Shown here: piece by piece, positions 44,063 to 53,389 of the stretch
How the letters are laid out: every line of letters starts with the position of its first letter
Position numbering within the stretch: the stretch's first letter is position 1
From: Ferroacidibacillus organovorans
GTDB taxonomy: Bacteria > Bacillota > Bacilli > Alicyclobacillales > SLC66
DNA: 64,000 bases
NCBI RefSeq assembly: GCF_001642725.1
Contig: NZ_LSUQ01000011.1
Location: forward strand, 1-64,000
Reading direction: 5' to 3'
Notes under the pieces: generated by a model
What the model saw: only the letters and a program-made list of their open reading frames with translations
Database searches by the model: none
What the model was told of the DNA's origin: nothing
Program-made: the position numbers and the translations under genes

Positions 44063-46065
44063 ATCAGCGTGTCGGCAATCACCAGGAGGCGCGACCTGGA
44101 CCGGGCAACGGCTTCGGCGGTCCAGCAGGCATGCTTATGCCTGTGCAAAAGCCCAAAGACATGAAAGGGACGCTATCGCGCCTGATCCGCTATTTTCGTC
44201 CGTATACCCTGCGTCTTCTGCTCGTCGTGTCAGCCACCCTCTTTGGCACCGCATTCAGCATCTTCAGCCCAAAAATCATGGGCAACGTGACGACCGACCT
44301 CTTTGCGGGTGTTGTCCAAAAGTTCAGAGGCGTGCCGGGCGGAGGCGTCGATTTTCAACAGATCGCAAAGTTGCTTTTGCTTTTGGGTGGACTGTACATC
44401 TTCAGTTCGCTGCTCAGTTATGTCCAGCAGTATGTCATGGCGGGCGTCGCACAAAAGGCGGTCTCCGACCTGCGCGGCCAAGTCAACGAGAAATTGTCCC
44501 GACTGCCGATCAGCTACTTTGACGCACATCCGCACGGCGAAATCCTCAGCCGATTCATCAACGACTTTGACAACATCAGCAGCACGCTCCAACAAAGCCT
44601 CACCCAGGTCATCTCTGCCGTGGTCACGTTTATCGGAGTTTTTGTCATGATGCTGACCATCAGCCCACTCATGACGCTGGCGGTGGTTTTGACTCTGCCG
44701 CTCAGTTTCGTCGTCACCAAGGCCATCGCAAAGCGTTCGCAAAACCAGTTCAAGCTCCGTCAGCGCTCACTCGGCGCATTAAATGGACACATTGAGGAAA
44801 TGTTCGCGGGCCACCAGGTGGTCAAAGCGTTTGGCTATGAGACAATCGCCAAAGAGAAGCTTGCCACGATCAATGAAGCGTATTACGAGGCGGCATGGAA
44901 GGCGCAGTTTGTGACAGGGATCATCATGCCGATCATGAATTTTATCGGCAACCTCAGCTATGTCTTGGTCTGTGTCATCGGCGGGATACTCGTCACTTAC
45001 AAGCGCCTGCAAATCGGCGACATTCTCGCGTTCATTCAGTACTCCCGGCAATTCTCCCAACCGATCAACCAATTGTCGAGCATCTCAAACGTCATTCAAT
45101 CCACACTGGCGTCTTCCGAGCGCGTGTTTGAGATGCTCGACGAACAGGATGAGGAGGATCCGCGCGAACAAACTGCAAAAAACGCGGCACGGGCCCGTGA
45201 TGATCACGGTCAAGGGCACGATGAACCTGGGCGATCCGAGGAAGCGGTGCGGTTCGAAGGTACGGATCAGGTTTTCGTCGCGGAGCGTTCGACGGAATCT
45301 GTCACAACAAAGCGCGGCAGGGTCGTGTTTGAGAACGTCTCGTTTCGCTATAAAGCGGGCGCACCGCTCATTGAAAATCTGAACCTGTGTGCCGAGCCGG
45401 GACAGATGATCGCGATTGTCGGTCCGACAGGCGCCGGAAAAACCACGCTGATCAATCTGCTGCTACGGTTTTACGAGCGGGATGCCGGGACCATTTTGCT
45501 CGATGGCGTGGATATAAAGACGATCCCCCGCGCGGCGCTGCGGCAAAAATTCGGCATGGTGTTACAGGATACCTGGCTGTTTCACGGCACGATCTTTGAA
45601 AATATCGCATACGGACGCAAAGGCGCGACCGAGGCGGAAGTGATTGCAGCGGCAAAAATGTCTTATGCCGACTCGTTTATTCGAAAACTTCCGGATGGCT
45701 ACGCCACACGCTTAAACGAGGAAACTTCCAATCTATCGCAGGGGCAAAAACAGTTGTTGACGATTGCCCGCGCATTCTTGGCCAATCCGACGATCCTCAT
45801 TCTTGATGAGGCCACAAGCAGTGTCGACACACGCACAGAGATCCACATCCAGCACGCGATGAAACGCCTGATGGACGGGCGCACTAGCTTTGTCATCGCT
45901 CACCGATTGTCCACCGTGCGCGACGCAGACTGCATTCTCGTGATGAATCACGGCCATGTCGTCGAGCAGGGATCTCACGACGCACTGATCGAGCGGGACG
46001 AATTCTACGCAGAGATCTATAAAAGCCAGTTTGCCAGCGCGTTGCCGGAATTCGCGGCACGTTAA
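44059..46065 (+). CDS. Heterodimeric ABC multidrug exporter, subunit 2 (BmrD-like, with charged linker)
   Basis: 668 residues with a Gly/Pro-rich start (PGNGFGGPAGMLMPVQKPKD), six helices, and a nucleotide-binding domain with Walker A GPTGAGKTT (about 454), signature LSQGQ in place of LSGGQ (about 559) and a canonical Walker B LILDEATSSVD. The changed signature matches the degenerate site formed with subunit 1. Between helices and ATPase domain (about 365-425) lies an unusual charged linker (DEQDEEDPREQTAKN, ARDDHGQGHDEPGR). The GTG start overlaps the previous stop. Confidence 0.92.
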   Translation: MNQRVGNHQEARPGPGNGFGGPAGMLMPVQKPKDMKGTLSRLIRYFRPYTLRLLLVVSATLFGTAFSIFSPKIMGNVTTDLFAGVVQKFRGVPGGGVDFQQIAKLLLLLGGLYIFSSLLSYVQQYVMAGVAQKAVSDLRGQVNEKLSRLPISYFDAHPHGEILSRFINDFDNISSTLQQSLTQVISAVVTFIGVFVMMLTISPLMTLAVVLTLPLSFVVTKAIAKRSQNQFKLRQRSLGALNGHIEEMFAGHQVVKAFGYETIAKEKLATINEAYYEAAWKAQFVTGIIMPIMNFIGNLSYVLVCVIGGILVTYKRLQIGDILAFIQYSRQFSQPINQLSSISNVIQSTLASSERVFEMLDEQDEEDPREQTAKNAARARDDHGQGHDEPGRSEEAVRFEGTDQVFVAERSTESVTTKRGRVVFENVSFRYKAGAPLIENLNLCAEPGQMIAIVGPTGAGKTTLINLLLRFYERDAGTILLDGVDIKTIPRAALRQKFGMVLQDTWLFHGTIFENIAYGRKGATEAEVIAAAKMSYADSFIRKLPDGYATRLNEETSNLSQGQKQLLTIARAFLANPTILILDEATSSVDTRTEIHIQHAMKRLMDGRTSFVIAHRLSTVRDADCILVMNHGHVVEQGSHDALIERDEFYAEIYKSQFASALPEFAAR

Positions 46066-46120
46066 CATTTGAACCGCACACCGTCTGTGAACCGACTCCA
46101 CATGAGAGAGGGCTTCTATC

Positions 46121-46999
46121 ATGAGACTTCGTTCTAAACTTGGATTGGCGGCCATCGTGGCGGTCGCCGCCCTTTTTTTTGCCGAGATAAACCAGCAAAA
46201 GAAGCCGCCGACTCAAGTTACACCCGAACTTTTCATGCCTCAAAACAACGTGGTCATCAATACAGAGATGAACCGCGCTTCTTACCTTCAACTCCCTGTG
46301 TACATTGTGCCGAAGCAAAAAAACGGTGCGGGGAATATCTCCAGAATCTCTCTTGACAAGATGCCCGGCGTTCAGCTTAAGAACGCCTACTTTGGCTCTG
46401 GTACAAACGTTCAGGGGCAACTCACAAGTCTTCCACTCATTTTGGAAATGTCCACGACTCATCTCGTCCATTCGATCACGGCAAATCCTGCATTCACAAT
46501 TCATTTTTCAAACGGGCAGACCATTTCGCTCCAAGCAGGCCATTGGCAAATCAATATCTGGCCAGATCACACACCCGCATTTCGCGTTAACCGTCTAGCG
46601 ATCGGAAATGAATTTTTAAATCCCGTGAAACAAACCACGTATTCACTCACCGTGACGAATCAAACAAATTCCAAAGTTACGCTGACTGGGCTCACCACGG
46701 CGAGTCCACTCGCCACCTTCCGCGACGTCACGGTGCATGCGTCAGACTCACACGCCAAACCGGCTCGTTTGACACCAACCGCAGACGTGAACGTATACCC
46801 GAAGCAAACTGTGACACTGCGCGCCACACTGGACTTTGGAAACTCCTTTCGCGGATACGGTCTGTTTACACCGCTCCTTGAATACGTCGATTCAAACGGC
46901 AAGGCAGTACAGCCACTCATGCCCGCCATCTTTCAACTTACACCCAATCTCTCGCGCATTCAAAAAACCATTCCAGGCGTACGCTATTCTATAAATTAG
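46121..46999 (+). CDS. Exported or membrane-anchored protein of unknown function
   Basis: 292 residues. A short N-terminal hydrophobic segment (LGLAAIVAVAALFFAEI) works as signal or anchor; the rest is rich in Thr, Asn and beta-strand patterns (TTYSLTVTNQTNSKVTLTGL, TVTLRATLDFGNSFRGYG), like beta-sandwich extracellular domains. No family recognised. GAGAGAGG stands before the ATG. It follows the ABC exporter after 55 bases and could be in the same transcript. Confidence 0.75.
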   Translation: MRLRSKLGLAAIVAVAALFFAEINQQKKPPTQVTPELFMPQNNVVINTEMNRASYLQLPVYIVPKQKNGAGNISRISLDKMPGVQLKNAYFGSGTNVQGQLTSLPLILEMSTTHLVHSITANPAFTIHFSNGQTISLQAGHWQINIWPDHTPAFRVNRLAIGNEFLNPVKQTTYSLTVTNQTNSKVTLTGLTTASPLATFRDVTVHASDSHAKPARLTPTADVNVYPKQTVTLRATLDFGNSFRGYGLFTPLLEYVDSNGKAVQPLMPAIFQLTPNLSRIQKTIPGVRYSIN

Positions 47000-47038
47000 G
47001 ATCCATTTCAAAAAAGAAATGGGATCGCCGAGCGCCAC

Positions 47039-48118
47039 TCAAGTCTCTTCCACATACAGTCTGCTGACAGCCGTCCAAACGGCATTTGGCTCGAGAATCA
47101 CAATCCTTGTTTCATCACTTGAAAGATTCACATTCGGCGCATTGACCATGTTCGTTTGCGGCTCAGGACAAATGTATTCACCGCGTCCGAAATTGTTAAA
47201 GACCATCCAGTATCGATACTGCGTGTCAACTTCATACACCAACCGCACGCCAAGCCGCGTGTCTGTCAGCGTAGCGTAATTTCTCCCATCCTGAGGCAGC
47301 GCTTTGTAGTGATGATCAAGCGCCGCATAAAATGGCTGCACACCGCTTGTTTGAAGGCGCTCTTCCTCAGGTGTAAGCGGCTGAAGTCGCCCTGTCGGAA
47401 GCATGCGCGGCGATAGCTCAAAATGATCTCCGATCGTCGCCTTGATTCTGTAATCATCGACTTGACTGTCCTTGGCAAACGGAACACGCAGTGCCGTGTG
47501 AAACCCGAGCATGAGCGGCATCGCCGTAGTTCCGCAGTTTTCCACCCGCACATCTTGCTGTAAACCCTCTTTTGTCAGCGTATAGCGAAGAGCGATCGTA
47601 AATTCGTGAGGGAAGTAGCGATGCGCGGCATGTTGTTCATCCACGCGCTGTGTCAACTCGACGTAGGCCGCATCTTCCGTTTCACCCGTTTCCGATACAT
47701 CCCACGGTATGTCAGTCAAGAATCCGTGGATGTGATTGTGCGTTTTTGTCTCCGTGACGGGAAAATGGTACGCGTGACCGTTTACGGTGAACACGCCATC
47801 TTCGTATCGATTGGGTGGGAACAATACGGGGAATCCATAGAGAAGCGGTTTCTCAGCGATTGCGGCGAGACTTTCAGGCTTGCGCAAAAAACTCAACTGG
47901 CGTATATCATCTTCAAAAGAAACGAGGTTGCCGCCCTGCGCTGGCAACACCATCGCAGAATACGGCCCCGCCTTCAGAGTAATCGCATTCGCCCCGTCAA
48001 AAAGATGTCGCTTCACATTTGCCTGCACGTCGACCATCTCCATCCCGCCATGTCGTTGTAGCCCCATCAGGTATTGATGCACTATGCCATCCGAACCGCG
48101 AACCCTCGCCCGCCTCAC
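47039..48118 (-). CDS. galM: Aldose 1-epimerase-like protein (galactose mutarotase)
   Basis: Interconverts alpha and beta galactose anomers. Features: GGNLVSFEDDIRQLSFLRKP, YGFPVLFPPNRYEDGVF (Asn-Arg pair), a catalytic His in KTHNHIHGFL, LGFHTALRVPF, and YICPEPQTNMVNAPN with the Glu/Pro region. Last gene of the gal operon. The GTG start at 48118 overlaps the galE stop (GTGA), but the first 27 residues are not typical; MVDVQANVKRHLF at about residue 28 could be the real start. Confidence 0.85.
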   Translation of the reverse strand: MRRARVRGSDGIVHQYLMGLQRHGGMEMVDVQANVKRHLFDGANAITLKAGPYSAMVLPAQGGNLVSFEDDIRQLSFLRKPESLAAIAEKPLLYGFPVLFPPNRYEDGVFTVNGHAYHFPVTETKTHNHIHGFLTDIPWDVSETGETEDAAYVELTQRVDEQHAAHRYFPHEFTIALRYTLTKEGLQQDVRVENCGTTAMPLMLGFHTALRVPFAKDSQVDDYRIKATIGDHFELSPRMLPTGRLQPLTPEEERLQTSGVQPFYAALDHHYKALPQDGRNYATLTDTRLGVRLVYEVDTQYRYWMVFNNFGRGEYICPEPQTNMVNAPNVNLSSDETRIVILEPNAVWTAVSRLYVEET

Positions 48119-49125
48119 GAACGAACTGGGGAATCCTCATCCTCATACCCGTTCGGATGCGCCTGATGCCACGTCCAGGCACTCGCTACCATGGAAGAAA
48201 GGTCCGTATACTTCGGCTGCCACCCGAGCATCTCCCGCGCGTGCTTAGAAGACGCGACAAGCGCTGCCGGATCGCCCGCGCGGCGCGCCACCTTCACAGC
48301 CGGGATCGGATGCCCCGTCACCTTGCGCGCCACCTCAATGACTTGATTTACGGAAAAGCCCTGCGCATTGCCGAGATTGAAGGACTCCGCCCCGCCTTCG
48401 CGACTGCGCAACCGCAAAACAGCGAGTCGGTGGGCGCTCGCCAAATCCGACACGTGAATGTAGTCGCGGATGCACGTTCCGTCCGGCGTAGGATAGTCAT
48501 CGCCAAACACGGACACCGCCTCTCGCTGACCGAGCGCGACCTGCAGCACGAGCGGGATGAGATGCGACTCTGGACGATGGTCCTCGCCGATCGGAAGCGT
48601 CGCGTGGGCACCCGCCGCATTGAAGTAGCGCAGGCGGACAGACTTTAGCCCGTACGCCTGATAACACCAGTCCAGCATCTTTTCAATCGCCAGTTTCGTC
48701 TCGCCGTATGGATTCGTGGGCTCCTTCTTGGCAGACTCCTCAATCGGCATCCGCTCAGGCTCTCCGTACACGGCGGCGGTCGATGAGAACACGATCCGCG
48801 AAACGCCCGCCTCCACCATGGCAGAGAGCAGCTTGGCGGTCGCGGCAACGTTGTTTTCGTAGTATTTCAGCGGACTTTTTACACTCTCTCCGACGAGCGA
48901 ATAGGCGGCAAAATGAACGACGGCATCCACATTGTGCTTTTTTAGCACCGCGATCATCTGCTCCGAATCGCGCAAGTCCATCGCATAAAATGGCGTGTCA
49001 AGCACCGCGCCCCTGTGCCCTGTGGTGAGGTTGTCAACCACCACCACCTCTTCCCCGTGTTCCTTGAGTTCCGCCACCGTGTGACTGCCGATGTACCCGG
49101 CCCCGCCCGTCACTAAAATCGCCAT
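48115..49125 (-). CDS. galE: UDP-glucose 4-epimerase
   Basis: Short-chain dehydrogenase-type epimerase converting UDP-galactose to UDP-glucose. NAD motif TGGAGYIGSHT at the start, DNLTTGHRGAV, the catalytic Ser-Tyr-Lys (FSSTAAVYGEP and NPYGETKLAIE), RYFNAAGAH, and DGTCIRDYIHVSDLA. 336 residues, full length. It follows galK after 23 bases; GCGGGGGG precedes the ATG. Confidence 0.96.
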   Translation of the reverse strand: MAILVTGGAGYIGSHTVAELKEHGEEVVVVDNLTTGHRGAVLDTPFYAMDLRDSEQMIAVLKKHNVDAVVHFAAYSLVGESVKSPLKYYENNVAATAKLLSAMVEAGVSRIVFSSTAAVYGEPERMPIEESAKKEPTNPYGETKLAIEKMLDWCYQAYGLKSVRLRYFNAAGAHATLPIGEDHRPESHLIPLVLQVALGQREAVSVFGDDYPTPDGTCIRDYIHVSDLASAHRLAVLRLRSREGGAESFNLGNAQGFSVNQVIEVARKVTGHPIPAVKVARRAGDPAALVASSKHAREMLGWQPKYTDLSSMVASAWTWHQAHPNGYEDEDSPVRS

Positions 49126-49148
49126 CCTCTAACCCCCCGCCTCGACTT

Positions 49149-50414
49149 TTACTTGCCGCCGCACGAACCGTCACGCTCCATCTCGCGCGTGACCTCTTTG
49201 ACTCCATCGCCGAGATCCGTGATGTAAAACGACGGCTCGTAACCGATGATCCTTGTGTACTCTGCTCGCACTTCCGCGACAAACGCCTGCACGTAGTCAT
49301 CCTGCACGAGATTCACGGTGCATCCACCAAACCCCGCGCCTGTCATGCGCGCACCCATACAGCCCGGCGCGCGCCACGCGACCTCAGCCAAAGTGTCAAG
49401 CTCAAACCCCGTCACCTCATAATCATCCCGCAAAGAAACGTGCGACGCATTCATCATCTGGCCAAACCATGCGATCTCGTTGCGGCGCAATACGTCCACC
49501 GCCTGCTTTGCCCGCTGGTTCTCCGTCACCACGTGGCGGGCGCGCTTGCGCAAAACCTCGCTTTCAAGTGTCGCCTCGAGCGTGGCATATTCCGCCTCGT
49601 CAAGATCAGCCAGATAGCGAATCCCTGGGCGCACGCGCTGCAGTTGACGAAGCGCCTGCTCGCACTCGCCTCTGCGCTCGTTGTACTTCGAATCGGTCAA
49701 GCCGCGGCGCTTGTTTGTGTTGATGATCACTAAACGCACGCCCGCAATCTGCATCGGAACTCGCTGGTAATCAAGCGTGTCACAATTCAGCGAGATGGCG
49801 TGGTCCGCCTTGCCAAGCGCCACCGCAAACTGGTCCATGATGCCACAGTTGACCCCGACAAACTGGTTCTCAGCCGCCTGCGACATAAGCGCGAGGCGTT
49901 CCGGCGCAAGATCGGCCCCGAGCATTTCATTCAACATGAAAGCTGTGACAACCTCGATCGAGGCGGAACTCGAAAGACCCGCGCCACTCGGCAGGTTGCC
50001 AACGTAGAGCAGGTCAAGACCCGGAATGTCAAAACCTAGCTTCTGGAACTCACGGAGCACCCCTTTGGGGTAATTCGCATAGTCATCCTGCGCGCTGTAG
50101 TGAATCTCATCACTTGCGACCTCCACGACTTGCGAAAAGGAGGTCGACGCGATGCGCACCAGCTTGTCACGGCGTACCCGAACGAAGACCCATGTGCCTA
50201 GATCAAGGGCTGCGGGCAAAACGTGACCGCCGTTGTAGTCCGTATGCTCACCAATCAGATTCACGCGCCCCGGCGCAAAGAACACGCGAACAGGCGCATC
50301 GCCTGTAATGTCTGGCTCAGGCGAAAAATCGAGAAACGTTTGCATAGCCTGCGCCAACTCATTTTGCAGCACTTCACTTGCTGTCTGACCCGCGAGACCG
50401 TTAGCATCCGTCAT
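49149..50414 (-). CDS. galK: Galactokinase
   Basis: GHMP kinase phosphorylating galactose at C1. Signature FFAPGRVNLIGEHTDYNGG, ATP loop NLPSGAGLSSSASIEV, GVNCGIMDQFAVALGK with the catalytic Asp, and the C-terminal GARMTGAGFGGCTVNLV. 421 residues, slightly longer than usual at the N-terminus. GGGGAGG precedes the ATG; the gene overlaps galT by 14 bases. Confidence 0.96.
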   Translation of the reverse strand: MTDANGLAGQTASEVLQNELAQAMQTFLDFSPEPDITGDAPVRVFFAPGRVNLIGEHTDYNGGHVLPAALDLGTWVFVRVRRDKLVRIASTSFSQVVEVASDEIHYSAQDDYANYPKGVLREFQKLGFDIPGLDLLYVGNLPSGAGLSSSASIEVVTAFMLNEMLGADLAPERLALMSQAAENQFVGVNCGIMDQFAVALGKADHAISLNCDTLDYQRVPMQIAGVRLVIINTNKRRGLTDSKYNERRGECEQALRQLQRVRPGIRYLADLDEAEYATLEATLESEVLRKRARHVVTENQRAKQAVDVLRRNEIAWFGQMMNASHVSLRDDYEVTGFELDTLAEVAWRAPGCMGARMTGAGFGGCTVNLVQDDYVQAFVAEVRAEYTRIIGYEPSFYITDLGDGVKEVTREMERDGSCGGK

Positions 50415-51423
50415 GGTCGAATTCCTCCCCTCGTTTGAGAATGGCTGCGCGAAGCTGTGGCGCAGTGTCTTCCACTGCGAGCGGGTTGCATGGCGCCCAC
50501 GCTCCAGACTCGGATGAGGCGAGATACTTTACCCTGTCTTTTGAACGCAGCGGCGGGTAAAACTCGATGTGAAAATGATAGAATTCACGAGCATCCGGGA
50601 AATGCCCCGTCGGCGCGGTCGCGTTTGCCACATCCTGGTTCACAGGGCTTTGATGCAGCACCATCATGTAGGGGAATTCGCGGTCGAACAGCGCATCCAT
50701 GCCCGCCGTCACACGTTTTAACATCTTGGCGAGATCGTCCCGCTCTTCACTTGTGAATTGAAGGAGATTCGACGTGTGCGACTTGCTGGAGATGAACGCG
50801 CCATACGGATAATCCGTAAAAAAGGGGATATAGCTCACAAACGAATCCGTTTCCAAAAGCATTCTCTGCTGAAATGACGTCTCTTCTCGGTTGATATCGC
50901 AGATCAGGCAGGATCCTGTCGCAGTGTGATGGTCGCGGCAAGCTTCCAGCTCAACGCGAATCTTTTGCGGCACGTAAGGGTACGCATAGATTTGTCCGTG
51001 TGGGTGCGGCATGGTGACGCCAACCTCCGGCCCGCGATTCTCGAAAATCAGGATGTATTGATGAGCAGGATCTTGTGCTAATGCCGCAAACCGCTCCGCC
51101 CACAAATCGACCAGTTTGCGCAGATGGGAAACGGAAAGCTGTGCGAGCGACGCGTGATGATCTGGAGAATAGAGGATGACTTCACATTTCCCGTACGCCT
51201 CTGCCGTTTGATAAAGCCCTGTGGCTACATCGTCCGGTTGTGGCGGGTGCTGCGACAATGCGGGGAAGTCATTGTCATACTGGTAAACGTCATAGTCTTC
51301 TGGAACCTTGCCCGAGCCGGGACAAAACGGGCAATCGTCCTTTGGCATCTGCGGACGTCCCTGCCGATTGGATGCCACCATGGTCCAGTCTTTTAGCAAT
51401 GGATTGTAGCGCAGTTCGGCCAC
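50401..51423 (-). CDS. galT: Galactose-1-phosphate uridylyltransferase
   Basis: Exchanges UMP between UDP-glucose and galactose-1-phosphate. This is the GalT-1 type (HIT fold): ELRYNPLLKDWTMVASNRQ, zinc ligands in DDCPFCPGS, the active-site HPHGQIYAYPYVP (nucleophilic His), and HIEFYPPLRS. 340 residues. The GTG start follows GAAAGGAGGG at five bases. First enzyme of the operon after the DeoR regulator. Confidence 0.96.
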   Translation of the reverse strand: MAELRYNPLLKDWTMVASNRQGRPQMPKDDCPFCPGSGKVPEDYDVYQYDNDFPALSQHPPQPDDVATGLYQTAEAYGKCEVILYSPDHHASLAQLSVSHLRKLVDLWAERFAALAQDPAHQYILIFENRGPEVGVTMPHPHGQIYAYPYVPQKIRVELEACRDHHTATGSCLICDINREETSFQQRMLLETDSFVSYIPFFTDYPYGAFISSKSHTSNLLQFTSEERDDLAKMLKRVTAGMDALFDREFPYMMVLHQSPVNQDVANATAPTGHFPDAREFYHFHIEFYPPLRSKDRVKYLASSESGAWAPCNPLAVEDTAPQLRAAILKRGEEFDHDGC

Positions 51424-51483
51424 GGTAGCCCCTCCTTTCTAAATAACGTGGGAGAACCGATCCCCCCACCTCAGCGCGCAAAT

Positions 51484-52365
51484 TTACGTGTCATCCGTCT
51501 CTGCACGCGCGATGATGACTTCTGGCCCGCGTCGGCGAAGTTCCGCAATCTCCGCTGCGTGCGGATCTGAGTCCCCGTCTTTTTCAGCAGATGCGTCTGT
51601 AATCACCACATCCACCTCATCCAGCATGGCGAGATGGGCGAATCCGCGCACCCCCCACTTGGTGTGATCAAACAGCAATACGGACGTCTCCGCCCTCTCC
51701 ATTAAAACGCGATGGACAGACGCTTCTTGCAGATTGGGCGAACTAACGCCGAATTCCAGATCCACGCCGTGCGCGCCAAGAAAGAGCAGGTCTGCGTGCA
51801 ATTGGCGAGCGCTCTGCTCGGCAAGCGGCCCAACCAGCGCATCAGACGGCGTGCGAAATTGTCCCCCCGTCAAGTGAATGTCACGCCAGCCATTGGCCTG
51901 AAGCGCGATGGCGATGTTGGTCGAATTCGTCACGAACGTGAGGGACTCCCGTTTCATGCGCGCCTGGCTGCGACGTTCTTTCACCTCACGCTGTGCGACC
52001 GGTGTGCCCGAACCTGTCGCCAACGACTCGGGCTTGATCCACTTGGCGAGCGTCCAAGTCGTGGTTCCCGCCGACATGCTAATCGTCATGCCAGGCTCGA
52101 TCAAGGATAATGCCTGCTTGGCAATGGCGGTCTTTTCGGCTTGTTGGAGCACGCGCTTGTTCATAAACGCCAGCTCGCTCGTGCTTTTCGCGGCGCGTCC
52201 CCCACCCGCCACTTTTTCCACCATGCCTTGCCGCTGCAACATCGTGAGATCGCGGCGGATTGTGATCTCCGAGACGTTGAGTTGCGCCGCCAGATCCTGA
52301 ATCGATACAAAGCCTTTTTGACTCAACACGCGGAGAAGCGCGTCGTGACGCTCTGTCGGATACAT
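51484..52365 (-). CDS. DeoR family regulator of the gal operon
   Basis: Winged helix MYPTERHDALLRVLSQKGFV, IQDLAAQLNVSEITIRRDL, then a DeoR sensor domain (SAGTTTWTLAKWI, FVTNSTNIAIAL, HLTGGQFR, LFLGAHGVDLEFGVS). 293 residues, against about 250 in the family; the surplus is a charged insert of roughly 25 residues after AKWIKPE (VAQREVKERRSQARMKRE) between two core sensor strands. GGAGGGGG precedes ATG 52365. Its place before galT-K-E-M points to control by a galactose or phospho-sugar signal. Confidence 0.88.
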   Translation of the reverse strand: MYPTERHDALLRVLSQKGFVSIQDLAAQLNVSEITIRRDLTMLQRQGMVEKVAGGGRAAKSTSELAFMNKRVLQQAEKTAIAKQALSLIEPGMTISMSAGTTTWTLAKWIKPESLATGSGTPVAQREVKERRSQARMKRESLTFVTNSTNIAIALQANGWRDIHLTGGQFRTPSDALVGPLAEQSARQLHADLLFLGAHGVDLEFGVSSPNLQEASVHRVLMERAETSVLLFDHTKWGVRGFAHLAMLDEVDVVITDASAEKDGDSDPHAAEIAELRRRGPEVIIARAETDDT

Positions 52366-52534
52366 CGACGACCCCCTCCTCTCCATCTGCGCACGCTAAT
52401 CTATGGCGCACGACCAAACGGCGAACTCGGCGCGGCGTATGGCGAATCGGCGCAGCGTGGCCCCACGTTTCGCGAAAACAAACTTTGCGCTCGATGGCTC
52501 AATCATTGAATGATCTTATATTATCATTTTTTGA

Positions 52535-53263
52535 TCAACACATTCGATCGTTTTTGAAAATATTTTGCACGCTCCCTGCCAGTTCCCATTCCAGTCCCAG
52601 TTCTCTCTTGAAAGCCTCGAATCCTTTGCGTGTCACGCTTACAGCGCGCCCGCCTGGGACCCGTTCGATCCACAGAAGCTCAAACAACCGATGGGCCATC
52701 GCGGCTCCGAGCGCCCCCGCAATGTGGTGCCGCCGCTCACTCCAGTCCAGACACTGCCGGGCAAAATGGCGTCTGCCACTTCGAAGCTGCTCTGTGTCAA
52801 CGCCGAATGATTGAAACCACGTTTCACCTTCGGATGACACCGTGAAATCTCGATGATTCTCAAGCAAAAACCCCAGTTCCACCATCCGTTCAGTAAGCGC
52901 GACACCAACCTCCCCCGCCAGGTGGTCATAGCACGTGCGAGCAAAGTGCAGAGTCTTGGTTTGATCCGACTCGCGAAGCGAGCGGACAGGCTTGGACGGA
53001 GAGATCGCGCAAAGCGCCTCCAAGGCATGACCTATCTCTTGGTTTGCGAGTCGATAATAACGGTGGCGGCCATGTGATTCTTGAAGCAAAAGACCACCCT
53101 CTACCATTTTCGCGAGATGTGAACTCGCCGTTTGTGGTGTAATGCCTGCGGCGCGCGCCAGTTCACTGGCAGGCATCGCCTTGCCCCCGAGGAGGCGCAT
53201 CAACATCTCTGCCCTAGAGGCATCTCCGATCAAAGAGGCAATTTCAACGACGTTTGGGGTCAT
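52535..53263 (-). CDS. ArsR-type winged-helix regulator
   Basis: N-terminal ArsR domain: VVEIASLIGDASRAEMLMRL, ASELARAAGITPQTASSHLAK, GGLLLQESHGRHRYYRL. A C-terminal region of about 150 residues follows (TCYDHLAGEVGVALTERMVE; CLDWSERRHHIAGALGAAM), the CLDWSERR block being typical of one long ArsR subgroup. No metal cysteines in the usual alpha-3 site. It faces a flavin-reductase-like gene across a shared region with an inverted repeat. ATG 53263 preferred to a GTG four codons up. Confidence 0.85.
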   Translation of the reverse strand: MTPNVVEIASLIGDASRAEMLMRLLGGKAMPASELARAAGITPQTASSHLAKMVEGGLLLQESHGRHRYYRLANQEIGHALEALCAISPSKPVRSLRESDQTKTLHFARTCYDHLAGEVGVALTERMVELGFLLENHRDFTVSSEGETWFQSFGVDTEQLRSGRRHFARQCLDWSERRHHIAGALGAAMAHRLFELLWIERVPGGRAVSVTRKGFEAFKRELGLEWELAGSVQNIFKNDRMC

Positions 53264-53316
53264 CCCCGTTTGCACCCCTTCTTTTTATCTCATCCTATCC
53301 GAATCATACATCCACG

Positions 53317-53351
53317 ATTCGATGATAATCGAATGCTTATCGCTTTACAAT
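53317..53351. promoter_or_regulatory. Operator and promoter between the ArsR and flavin-reductase genes
   Basis: ATTCGAT-GATA-ATCGAAT (53317-53334) is a perfect 7-4-7 inverted repeat. TACAAT at 53346-53351 is a likely -10 box for the plus-strand gene, so the repeat covers its -35 to spacer region. Likely the ArsR-type binding site. Confidence 0.5.
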
Positions 53352-53389
53352 GAAGGGGACAGACAAACACGCACAGGAGGCGGACCGTT

